From: Bacteroidota bacterium
GTDB taxonomy: Bacteria; Bacteroidota; Bacteroidia; Chitinophagales; Chitinophagaceae
NCBI GenBank assembly: GCA_947476145.1
Contig: CANJPH010000012.1
Location: 1 to 57,699, forward strand
Reading direction: 5' to 3'
DNA: 57,699 nt
Shown here in pieces: positions 8,222 to 16,334 of the stretch. The notes under the pieces are model-generated. The model saw only the letters and a program-made list of their open reading frames with translations. It searched no databases and was not told the DNA's origin. The position numbers and the translations under genes were made by a program. Numbering within the stretch: the stretch's first letter is position 1; the number at the start of each line of letters is the position of its first letter.

Positions 8222-9892
8222 ATGCATAATTACGAGATCCAAGATTACTTTACATTGCTTGCCAAGCTCATGGACATACATGGCGAGAATGAATTTAAAA
8301 TTAAAGCATACACCAACGCTGCCTATACCTTAGACAAACTTACGGAACCCGTGTCCGATATGAGTCCTAGCCAACTATTCGCTACCCGAGGGATAGGTGA
8401 AGCCATTGGAAAAAAGATCCAAGAAATTATTGAAACCAAGGAGTTAAGTTTATTAAATGAGTACATTCAAAAAACGCCTCCAGGAATTTTAGAGATGTTA
8501 AAAATAAAAGGACTGGGTCCTAAAAAAATTGTGACAATTTGGAAGGAATTAGAAATAGAAAGTATAGGTGAATTATTATACGCCTGTGAAGAAAATCGTT
8601 TAGTAAAATACAAAGGCTTTGGAGAGAAGACACAAAAAAATATTCAAGAGTCTTTAGCATTTTATTTACTTCACCAAGGAAATTATTTGTACGAACAAGT
8701 AGAAGACTTAGTAAATAATTTACAAAATAATTTGCGTGAATTTTTTCCAAAAGAACAACATATTATTAGCGGATTTTTCAAAAGACAAATGGAATGGTTG
8801 GGATTTTTGGATGTGGTCACTACCCTTTCAGAAACCCAATTAGTTGCTTATTTGTCCCAAAAATTGTTCAAAATAGAGAAAAATGAAAATTATTTTTCCT
8901 GCAAAGGGGAAGATAATTTTGAAATAAGATGGCATTTGACCACCCCTGATCACTTTTTTTGGAAAGATTTTACTTTATCCTGTGATCCAGCCTTCTTAGA
9001 TGCCTGGGAACAGCTCCCTACATTTAAAATGGAGGCCTTTGCAAGTGAGCAAGCCATATTTGACCAAGTAGGTGTTCATTTTATCCCTGCGCCACAAAGA
9101 GAGCTCCCTGAGATTATTACGCGCGCAACTTTAAAACCATTATCAAAGACTATACAGCCCTCCGATATTAAAGGGATTATACATTCCCATAGTACTTGGA
9201 GTGACGGTATACATAGCATCGAACAAATGGCGGTAGCCGCAAAGGAACAGGGTTATGAATATTTAATTATTAGCGATCATAGTAAGTCGGCCTTTTATGC
9301 CAATGGTTTACAAGCAGACCGTATTTTGGCGCAGCATAAGGAAATAGATGCCCTAAATAAAAAGCTAGCCCCCTTTGTGATATTTAAAAGTATTGAGTCC
9401 GATATTTTAAATGATGGCAGCCTAGATTATCCAGACGAAGTACTTGCCAGTTTTGATATTGTGATTGCTTCGGTGCATTCAAATTTAAAGATGACTGAAG
9501 AAAAAGCCATGATGCGATTAATCCGCGCCATATGTAATCCCTATACTAGCATTTTAGGACACCCTACGGGCCGTTTATTGTTAAGCCGCAAAGGTTACCC
9601 CGTAAATTTTGATGAAATCATAGAAGCCTGCGCAGAACATAATGTGGTGATTGAGTTAAATGCCCACCCACGCCGATTAGATATGGACTGGAGATATATC
9701 CAAAAAGCCATTGAAATGGATGTGCTTATTTCCATAGATCCCGATGCCCATGCCATAGAAGGATATGAAGATTGTAAATACGGGGTACTCGTTTCGCAAA
9801 AAGCAGGATTGACGGCTGCCAATAACTTAAGCAGCTTTAGTTTATCCGAGATGATGGAGTTTATAGAATTTCAGCAGGCGAAGCGGGGGTAG
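8222..9892 (+). CDS. polX: PolX-family protein: PHP phosphoesterase with degenerate polymerase domain
   Basis: A 556-residue bacterial PolX architecture: helix-hairpin-helix segments (about residues 1-145), a Pol-beta-like nucleotidyltransferase region (about 150-300) and a C-terminal PHP domain (about 316-556). The PHP metal ligands are intact: HSHS (321-324), SDHS (351-354), E392, H419, GHP (446-448) and DPDAH (506-510). These support 3'-5' exonuclease or AP-endonuclease activity in base excision repair. The polymerase site appears lost. The usual G-S-x-R-R motif reads SGFFKRQ, and the G-D-x-D motif reads GFLD (194-197), with Phe for the first Asp. The third Asp region reads FEIRW. The ATG lies close to a weak TATCTTTA box, so the transcript leader would be very short. 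Confidence 0.85.
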   Translation: MHNYEIQDYFTLLAKLMDIHGENEFKIKAYTNAAYTLDKLTEPVSDMSPSQLFATRGIGEAIGKKIQEIIETKELSLLNEYIQKTPPGILEMLKIKGLGPKKIVTIWKELEIESIGELLYACEENRLVKYKGFGEKTQKNIQESLAFYLLHQGNYLYEQVEDLVNNLQNNLREFFPKEQHIISGFFKRQMEWLGFLDVVTTLSETQLVAYLSQKLFKIEKNENYFSCKGEDNFEIRWHLTTPDHFFWKDFTLSCDPAFLDAWEQLPTFKMEAFASEQAIFDQVGVHFIPAPQRELPEIITRATLKPLSKTIQPSDIKGIIHSHSTWSDGIHSIEQMAVAAKEQGYEYLIISDHSKSAFYANGLQADRILAQHKEIDALNKKLAPFVIFKSIESDILNDGSLDYPDEVLASFDIVIASVHSNLKMTEEKAMMRLIRAICNPYTSILGHPTGRLLLSRKGYPVNFDEIIEACAEHNVVIELNAHPRRLDMDWRYIQKAIEMDVLISIDPDAHAIEGYEDCKYGVLVSQKAGLTAANNLSSFSLSEMMEFIEFQQAKRG

Positions 9893-9902
9893 AATTAATT
9901 AC

Positions 9903-11117
9903 TTATTCGTCAGCGCTCTTATTTAGTTCATCAAACTTTGCAATCATTGTTGGATTTCCTCTAGTTAATTTTTTGATGGTCAAATCATCCGCCTTACTAT
10001 TCGCAAGTCGTAAATTATTGACAGAGGATAATAAAGCTTCTTTAGTCTTTTGAAGATGATCAATTGTTTTATCTATCTCTTCAATAGCAGTTTTGAATTT
10101 ACGACTAGCCATTTCATAATTTTTGGCAAACCCTTCTTTAAATACATTGATACTTTCTTCAAAATTGGTTATGTCAATATTCTCGTTCCTCATTTGAGCC
10201 AACTCTGCCTTATATTGCATGGATTTCATTGCAGCATTTCGAAGTAGTGTTATAATAGGGATAAAGAATTGAGGTCTTACAACATACATCTTTGGATGTT
10301 TATGTGAAACATCAATAATTCCCGAGTTGTATAATTCACTTTCTGCTTCTAAAAGACTTACAAGCACCGCATACTCACATTTTTTTTCTGATCTATCTTT
10401 ATCTAACTCTTTAAAGAAATCCTCGTTTTTTTTCTTGGTGGCCGTTTCATCTCCTTCATTCTTCATCTCAAACATGATAGAGATTATTTCAGTCCCATTT
10501 TCATCTGTCTCTCTATAAATAAAATCACCCTTACTCCCAGATTTAGAATCATTATCTTTTTCAAAGTAAGCTTTAGGGAAAGCCGTTGCCCTTAATTTAT
10601 TGAATTCATTTTCACAATGCTGTTCCAAGGTCTCCCCAATCATTTTTGTTGAAAGTTTTAGTTTCATGTCTTTCCTAAGCGCTATTTCCTCGTCTTTCAA
10701 CTTTATGATTTCATCCTTAGATTTTAAATCAGCGTTGAATTTTTCATGCAAAGCGCTTTCTAATAGCTTGTTCTCTAAATCCTTATTTTGTATTTTGTTT
10801 GCTAACTCGTCTCGCTCTTTTTCAATTTTTTTTACCGCATCAGCCACACTAATTTGTTTCTCTAACTCTGCTTTATCACTTCTCGCTTTCCAGTCAGCCA
10901 ACTCTTGGTCTTTTTTGGTTAGCTTTTCTTGAAGTGTATTGGTGACTTTGGCTTCAGCCAATAAAATAGCTGCTTCCTTATCTTTTTCTGCAAGACTTAA
11001 TCTTGTTTGTATTTCTACTTCAAATTGGGTGTCCCTGACTTGTTTTAAAATATTAGCAAACCCAGCTTCATCAACTTGAAATGCTTTTTTGCAATTTGGA
11101 CAGATTATCTCATTCAT
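9903..11117 (-). CDS. DUF2130 domain protein
   Basis: A 404-residue cytoplasmic protein of the DUF2130 family, whose function is not established. It begins with a half zinc-ribbon ([13 protein letters not shown], Cys 6 and 9, with no second Cys pair visible). A long charged coiled coil follows (about residues 25-150, rich in Glu/Lys). Then comes the conserved DUF2130 core: [27 protein letters not shown], an IMFEMKNE block and RPQFFIPII. The GDFIYRE...MFEMK pattern recalls a restriction-like nuclease fold, but that is only my impression. It lies tail-to-tail with polX (10-nt gap) and upstream of the GH13 gene's end. Confidence 0.75.
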   Translation of the reverse strand: MNEIICPNCKKAFQVDEAGFANILKQVRDTQFEVEIQTRLSLAEKDKEAAILLAEAKVTNTLQEKLTKKDQELADWKARSDKAELEKQISVADAVKKIEKERDELANKIQNKDLENKLLESALHEKFNADLKSKDEIIKLKDEEIALRKDMKLKLSTKMIGETLEQHCENEFNKLRATAFPKAYFEKDNDSKSGSKGDFIYRETDENGTEIISIMFEMKNEGDETATKKKNEDFFKELDKDRSEKKCEYAVLVSLLEAESELYNSGIIDVSHKHPKMYVVRPQFFIPIITLLRNAAMKSMQYKAELAQMRNENIDITNFEESINVFKEGFAKNYEMASRKFKTAIEEIDKTIDHLQKTKEALLSSVNNLRLANSKADDLTIKKLTRGNPTMIAKFDELNKSADE

Positions 11118-11151
11118 AAACTCATTTTTTTATTTTTAAACCCACCTTGAT

Positions 11152-12411
11152 CTACCCCTTCACATACACAAAAAAGTCCCCAGGCAATAGTTCAAAAGGA
11201 ACGGAATGGTTAAAATTAAATTTTATTCCGGAAAAACCATTCTGAAATTCCCCATTTAACTTTTCATGTGCAATCTCTACCTTATGATGCTGATTGGATA
11301 AGTTCAATAATACAAATACAGTTGAGGCAGCGTCCTGTCTTATATAGGCCATCACCCCTTCAGTCGCTACCGGTAAATTAATAGTGTCGCCACTTATAAT
11401 GGCAGTATGCGTTTTGCGAAGCGTGCTTAAGGTCTTATAAAATTCATGCAAGGCGGGTGCCGGCGTCCATTCAATCTGATCCTTATCAAAAAACGGTAGT
11501 CTTTTATGATTAGGTAATTCCTGCCCACTATATATTAAAGGTATCCCCTTCCAGGTTTGCGTAAATACCGCCCATGCTTTTGCTGCAGCACCATACTTTT
11601 CATATTCAGTGCCGTTCCAACTATTCTCATCATGATTGGCCGCAAATAAAAGTTTAGTAGCCCCTGCAGGGTATTGTGAATAGCCATGCAACACATTATA
11701 TACCTCATGCATTCCAACTTCCCCCTTTGCTAATTTTTCAGATACATGCATTAATGACCATGCATAACTGGTATCAAATACTTGATGATAATTTACGTCC
11801 TCACATTCGGCCAACCAATACAATGGTTTTAAAATCTCCACTGCCTTACGCGCGTCTTTCCAAAAGTCCAAGGGCACTAAATGCGCCATATCACATCTAA
11901 ATCCATCTATCTTAAAATCACGTACCCAATATTGCATAGCGCCAATTAATGCATTGCGCATATCTGCATTACTATAATTTAAATCTACCACATCCTCCCA
12001 TCCATTGCGCTCCGTAAATTCACCCTGCGCATTGCGGGTAAACCATTCAGGATGCATTTCCATCCACTCATGTCCACGACCGGTATGATTGGCTACCCAG
12101 TCTATAATTACTTTCATCCCTAATGTGTGTGCCTCAGTTACTAAATTGGTAAAATCATTTGCAGTGCCAAATTCAGGATTTATTTTGGTATAACTACTGC
12201 ATGCATAATAACTGCCTAAACTTCCTTTTCTTAGTTTCTCACTAATGGTCGTAATAGGCATGAACCATAAAATGTCTACACCCATTTCTTTTAACCTTGG
12301 TAAATGTTTTTGAAAAGCGATAAATGTTCCTTCGGGTGTGTATTGTCTTACATTCACTTCATAAATAGTAGCATCCTTTGCCCAGTTAACCATCTTGAAA
12401 TTTGAATCCAT
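11152..12411 (-). CDS. GH13 alpha-amylase family glycosidase (cytoplasmic)
   Basis: A 419-residue alpha-glucan-active enzyme with the GH13 barrel. The conserved regions are DWVANH (104-109), FRCDMAH with nucleophile D174, AECED with acid/base E202, and ANHDEN with transition-state D261. No signal peptide is present, so it acts in the cytoplasm, probably on maltodextrin or glycogen-derived oligosaccharides. The exact specificity (amylase, maltogenic enzyme, glucosidase) cannot be read from sequence. The protein is shorter than most secreted amylases but keeps a C-terminal beta domain. It is divergent from the APC permease, with 47 nt between start codons. Confidence 0.88.
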   Translation of the reverse strand: MDSNFKMVNWAKDATIYEVNVRQYTPEGTFIAFQKHLPRLKEMGVDILWFMPITTISEKLRKGSLGSYYACSSYTKINPEFGTANDFTNLVTEAHTLGMKVIIDWVANHTGRGHEWMEMHPEWFTRNAQGEFTERNGWEDVVDLNYSNADMRNALIGAMQYWVRDFKIDGFRCDMAHLVPLDFWKDARKAVEILKPLYWLAECEDVNYHQVFDTSYAWSLMHVSEKLAKGEVGMHEVYNVLHGYSQYPAGATKLLFAANHDENSWNGTEYEKYGAAAKAWAVFTQTWKGIPLIYSGQELPNHKRLPFFDKDQIEWTPAPALHEFYKTLSTLRKTHTAIISGDTINLPVATEGVMAYIRQDAASTVFVLLNLSNQHHKVEIAHEKLNGEFQNGFSGIKFNFNHSVPFELLPGDFFVYVKG

Positions 12412-12458
12412 TTTTCTACAATTTTTTTTGCCCTATTTTTATTATCTTGTACACTACT

Positions 12459-13829
12459 ATGAGTGAAAAACAACCCAATTTAGAGCGCAAATTAAGTCTT
12501 TTACACGCAACTGCCATCAACATGATTGATATGGTAGGTATTGGGCCCTTTGTAGTACTAAGTGTAGTAGCGCAAATTATTGGAGGCCCCTATTTTTTAT
12601 ACGCTTGGATAGCAGGCGCCTTTCTTTCTTATTTAGATGCGATGGTGTGGAGCCAGTTGGGTGCTGCACTTCCCAGAGCAGGTGGTAGTTTTCACTTTTT
12701 AAAAGAAGGCTATGGCGAAAAATGGGGTAAACTCATGAGCTTTTTGTTTGTATGGCAAACCATGATTCAAGCACCTTTGGTAATTGCATCGGCAGCAATT
12801 GGATTTTCACAATATGCGAATTACTTTTTTCATTTTAATGTATGGCAAGAAAAAGCAGTGAGTGGTGCAGTAGTTATTTTAGTCATTAGTTTACTATATC
12901 GTAAAATTGAATCTATTGGTAAAATATCGGTGTTCCTATGGGTGATTGTATTAGGAACCATGTTTTGGATTATTGGCGGTGGAATTGCACATGGAAATTT
13001 CCTGGAACCCATTATGCATATTAATGACGGCTTTAGTTTACAACATGGTTTTGTGGCCGCCTTGGGTTTTGCCAGTGTTAAAACAGTGTATAGTTATTTG
13101 GGGTATTATAATGTTTGTCATTTAGGGGGCGAGATTAAAAACCCAAGTAAGAATATTCCTAGAAGTATGTTTATTTCTATTACGGGTATTGCTATTTTAT
13201 ATTTAGCTATGAATATAAGTGTGGCCAGTGTATTACCATTTAATGTTTTGTCCACGAGTAAATATGTGGTAAGCGCTTATATACAAACTTTATTTGGAGA
13301 CAATGCCGGTGCAATTGTAACGGTGCTTATTTTATTAGTAGCCTTTGCATCTTTATTTTCTGCTACATTGGGTTATAGCAGAATTCCTTATGCTGCAGCC
13401 AAGGATAAATCCTTCTTTTCCTATTTTGCAAAATTGCATCCTACATTACATTTTCCCCACCGCTCTTTATTAGTATTAGGTGCCATTGCTTTTGTATTTA
13501 GTTTATTATTTCGTTTGAAAGAAGTAATAGATGGCATTTTAGCCATGCGTATTCTCATTCAATTTATTGGACAAGCCATTGGCCTACTTTTATTAGTAAA
13601 AAGAAAAGGCAAGTCTTATTTCCCTTGGAAGATGCCTTTATACCCTATCCCATTATTCATTGCTATTTTAATTTGGGGCGCTATTTTTTATTCCACAGGT
13701 ACAAAAATGATGATGAGTGGATTAATTGTTATTAGCTTAGGATTGATTGCCTATTTTGTTTCACGTAAAATGAAATGGATTGGCGGGGATGTAGAAACGA
13801 CCCCTGAAAATACTGAAGAAACTAGCTAA
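12459..13829 (+). CDS. APC-family amino-acid permease
   Basis: Inner-membrane amino acid/polyamine/organocation transporter with about 12 hydrophobic helices in 456 residues. The first helix carries the unwound-helix motif, here MVGIGPFVVLSV. The start at ATG 12459 (MSEKQPNLERK) is preferred over an in-frame ATG at 12402, because the earlier one overlaps the divergent GH13 gene and adds an atypical hydrophobic leader. A TATCTTGT box lies 8 nt upstream. The C-terminus is short, acidic and Thr-rich. The substrate is unknown. The stop codon abuts the stop of the convergent microprotein gene. Confidence 0.85.
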   Translation: MSEKQPNLERKLSLLHATAINMIDMVGIGPFVVLSVVAQIIGGPYFLYAWIAGAFLSYLDAMVWSQLGAALPRAGGSFHFLKEGYGEKWGKLMSFLFVWQTMIQAPLVIASAAIGFSQYANYFFHFNVWQEKAVSGAVVILVISLLYRKIESIGKISVFLWVIVLGTMFWIIGGGIAHGNFLEPIMHINDGFSLQHGFVAALGFASVKTVYSYLGYYNVCHLGGEIKNPSKNIPRSMFISITGIAILYLAMNISVASVLPFNVLSTSKYVVSAYIQTLFGDNAGAIVTVLILLVAFASLFSATLGYSRIPYAAAKDKSFFSYFAKLHPTLHFPHRSLLVLGAIAFVFSLLFRLKEVIDGILAMRILIQFIGQAIGLLLLVKRKGKSYFPWKMPLYPIPLFIAILIWGAIFYSTGTKMMMSGLIVISLGLIAYFVSRKMKWIGGDVETTPENTEETS

Positions 13830-13970
13830 TCATTTACTTTTAGTCCCTACCGTACTTATAAGCAGTCCAATGACAAGTCCTAGGATGAGTCCAATCTTTA
13901 TATTCTTAATTAACCAGCCCAAGCCTACACCTATCACTAGCAAAGTGAGTATACTTACATTTCTTCTCAT
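13830..13970 (-). CDS. 46-residue membrane microprotein
   Basis: A short gene directly downstream of the PIG-L deacetylase: its ATG (13968-13970) starts 2 nt after that gene's stop codon, and its TGA (13830-13832) abuts the stop of the convergent APC gene. The product starts MRRNVSILTLLVIGVGLGW, then LIKNIKIGLILGLVIGLLIS, and ends in STVGTKSK. That is two Gly-rich hydrophobic segments joined by a short basic turn, a helical hairpin. It fills the whole space between two real genes without overlap, which supports it as a true gene. It may regulate or anchor a partner in the membrane. No family is recognised. Confidence 0.6.
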   Translation of the reverse strand: MRRNVSILTLLVIGVGLGWLIKNIKIGLILGLVIGLLISTVGTKSK

Positions 13971-13972
13971 GC

Positions 13973-16324
13973 TTAGTGTTTTGGTAAGGAAATAATATTC
14001 GCTAATAATTTATAGGCGCCTGGATTGCCAGCAGGCAGTTGTCTAAACAACACCAAACTTAAATACACCATATTGCCTTTGCCATAAGGAGCAATTAATA
14101 AACTTCCATTACTAGGTGCTTCTCCTTTATCATTCATAGTAAGTGGCGCTTCAAAATGAGCATCAAAATTATCAGATTGATACGTACTTCTTTCTTGTAC
14201 CCAGTTTTCAAAATCACTTGCTGTAATTTTATTAGGGTTGTTAAGCACGATATGATTTGGTAAGGTAAAAATCACCGGCACTTCCTCCTGCGTTACGCGC
14301 TTTCCGGAGTTGACACTAAATTTATAAGGGCCTACTTTTACTGGCTTTATACCTACCTGATTGCTCTTTAAATATTGTACCACCAAGTTTCCTCCTTGTG
14401 CTACAAAGGCATTGAAAATATCATTCTTCTCTGTTAAATAGGAATACATATTGTAAGCTCTTATACCCACCACTATCGCATCAAATTGTTTTAAATTATC
14501 GGCTGTAATATCCGACTCCGTTAAATGGGTAACCGTCGCACCCAATTCAACAAGGGCTTCGGGAATTTTATCTCCTGCACCGTCAATATATCCAATATGT
14601 TTAGCCGTATTTTGAACTGCAAGGGGTACTATTTTAGTACTCGCTGTGGGGAAATAAGTAATGGTTGGGATATGATCGTAAGCGATAGATTTTGTGTAAA
14701 TAGCATTGTCATTCACAGGCAAGTGTTCCGTACTGATTTTTAAAGTAATATCGGTTTGCTTTGAAGTGCCGTTGTGCTCCATGGTTTGATAAGAAACCGT
14801 GATGGCTTTTCCCGGTGCCACGATACTCACTTCCTTATTGTATTTAATTTCTGTAGCGGGCACGACTGCAATGGGCTGATAAACATCCCCTTTCGTTAGA
14901 TCGGTGTATTTATATTGAACCGGTATTTTAAATATGAAAACTTGTTTTTCTATTTCCACATTCACCAAGCCTTCAAATTCAGGATCATTTTCGGACTTGC
15001 CAATAAGCAATTGATCCTTCACCACAAACATACCTTCCGTTTTTGGATTGACTAACCAGTAAGGTTGGGAAATAGATTTATTTGCGGGCACATTAAGTTT
15101 ATATTCAAATTGAATATTCTGATTATTTACAAGCGTCTTGTTTAAAATGGTATCCTTGGATGGCAATTGAATAGATTGCAACACTGCATTGGCATTAGAT
15201 CTTTGATTCAATAAAAATTGAACGGAGATAGATTCTCCAGGAATTACCTGTTGTTGTTGCGAAGTGGCTTCTATATAAATACCTGCACAAGATTTAATAA
15301 TATCCTGCACCTGATCCAATTTATAATTTCTCCAATTAGAGACAGGCAATGCATTTATTTGTTGATATAATTTTACCAAAGCCGCTACCGATGTCGAAGG
15401 ATCATTTATATTGTATGTACTAACTATTTTATCAATACTCGTTTCAACAGCAGCGCCTTGTAATCTTGACCAGGAAGTGTTCACCCCATCCATAATGTCA
15501 TTATTTGCAGGGTCTCCTCCCTTTAATTCAAAGAATTCATAGCTTGCCCCTCTGCGTCTTGGCCTTCCTTCCCCCTGACTCTTGTGCATGGTTCTTGCTT
15601 CTGCCCCAATTTCTCCATAACTTTTTCCTATGATAGGATTGTATCCACCCACTTCTACTTTTAATTGATTTTCATTGGTGGTATTCACCGAGCCAAAATT
15701 AAAAGTGTTCCATAAAATTCTTTTGGCCTTCCATACACCTACCCCATATTTAAATTGTGCTGGAAATTTAGTTGGATCTGCTGCTGCAATATATGCTTCA
15801 TTGGCAATAATGGCCGATGCAGCATGGTGTCCATGTCCTGCGCGCGCGTCTGGCGGAAACCTTGAAATAATAATATCGGGTTGAAATTTTCGAATAACCC
15901 AAACGGCATCGCTCAATACTTTTTCGTGATCCCATATTTGTAACGCTTCCTCCCAAGACTTACTATACCCAAATTCATAGGCCGTTGAAAAATATTGTTC
16001 CGCTCCGTCAATACGGCGGGCGGCTAATAATTCCTGCGTTCGAATCATGCCTAGTTCAATGCCCTGTTCCTTTCCAATTAAATTTTGACCACCGTCTCCT
16101 CTTGTTAAACTTAAATAAGCAGTACGTAAATTTCTTTCCTTAGTTAAATAAGGTAAAAAAGAATTGTTTTCATCGTCCGGGTGTGCTGCAAAGTACAATA
16201 CACTTCCCACCGTTTTAAGCCCTTTAATTTGTGCAATAATTTCGGCACTATTTTTTTGCGCAACAACATTCATTTGCAACGCACAAAAAGCAACCATAAA
16301 AACAACTAATTTTTGCATACACAC
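13973..16324 (-). CDS. Secreted PIG-L/LmbE-family deacetylase
   Basis: A 783-residue exported zinc deacetylase-like enzyme. A signal peptide ends near residue 23 (VVAQ). The LmbE/PIG-L domain (about 40-260) has the metal motif AAHPDDE (H48, D50, D51), and the second His cluster GHGHH is at 163-167. Family members remove N-acetyl groups from GlcNAc-like sugars. The middle part resembles beta-sandwich domains. The last 200 residues include a Rossmann/GATase1-like segment (GYIDGAGDKIPEAL to the FNAFVAQGGNLVV block). Met-3 is an equally good start. It follows the M14 peptidase by 10 nt in one operon, so both probably act on periplasmic or external glycopeptide material. Confidence 0.82.
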   Translation of the reverse strand: MCMQKLVVFMVAFCALQMNVVAQKNSAEIIAQIKGLKTVGSVLYFAAHPDDENNSFLPYLTKERNLRTAYLSLTRGDGGQNLIGKEQGIELGMIRTQELLAARRIDGAEQYFSTAYEFGYSKSWEEALQIWDHEKVLSDAVWVIRKFQPDIIISRFPPDARAGHGHHAASAIIANEAYIAAADPTKFPAQFKYGVGVWKAKRILWNTFNFGSVNTTNENQLKVEVGGYNPIIGKSYGEIGAEARTMHKSQGEGRPRRRGASYEFFELKGGDPANNDIMDGVNTSWSRLQGAAVETSIDKIVSTYNINDPSTSVAALVKLYQQINALPVSNWRNYKLDQVQDIIKSCAGIYIEATSQQQQVIPGESISVQFLLNQRSNANAVLQSIQLPSKDTILNKTLVNNQNIQFEYKLNVPANKSISQPYWLVNPKTEGMFVVKDQLLIGKSENDPEFEGLVNVEIEKQVFIFKIPVQYKYTDLTKGDVYQPIAVVPATEIKYNKEVSIVAPGKAITVSYQTMEHNGTSKQTDITLKISTEHLPVNDNAIYTKSIAYDHIPTITYFPTASTKIVPLAVQNTAKHIGYIDGAGDKIPEALVELGATVTHLTESDITADNLKQFDAIVVGIRAYNMYSYLTEKNDIFNAFVAQGGNLVVQYLKSNQVGIKPVKVGPYKFSVNSGKRVTQEEVPVIFTLPNHIVLNNPNKITASDFENWVQERSTYQSDNFDAHFEAPLTMNDKGEAPSNGSLLIAPYGKGNMVYLSLVLFRQLPAGNPGAYKLLANIISLPKH

Positions 16325-16334
16325 TTATTCAATT

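Noticed and set aside
12402..12458. An earlier start for the APC permease
   Set aside because: It overlaps the start of the divergent GH13 gene and adds a hydrophobic leader atypical for APC permeases.
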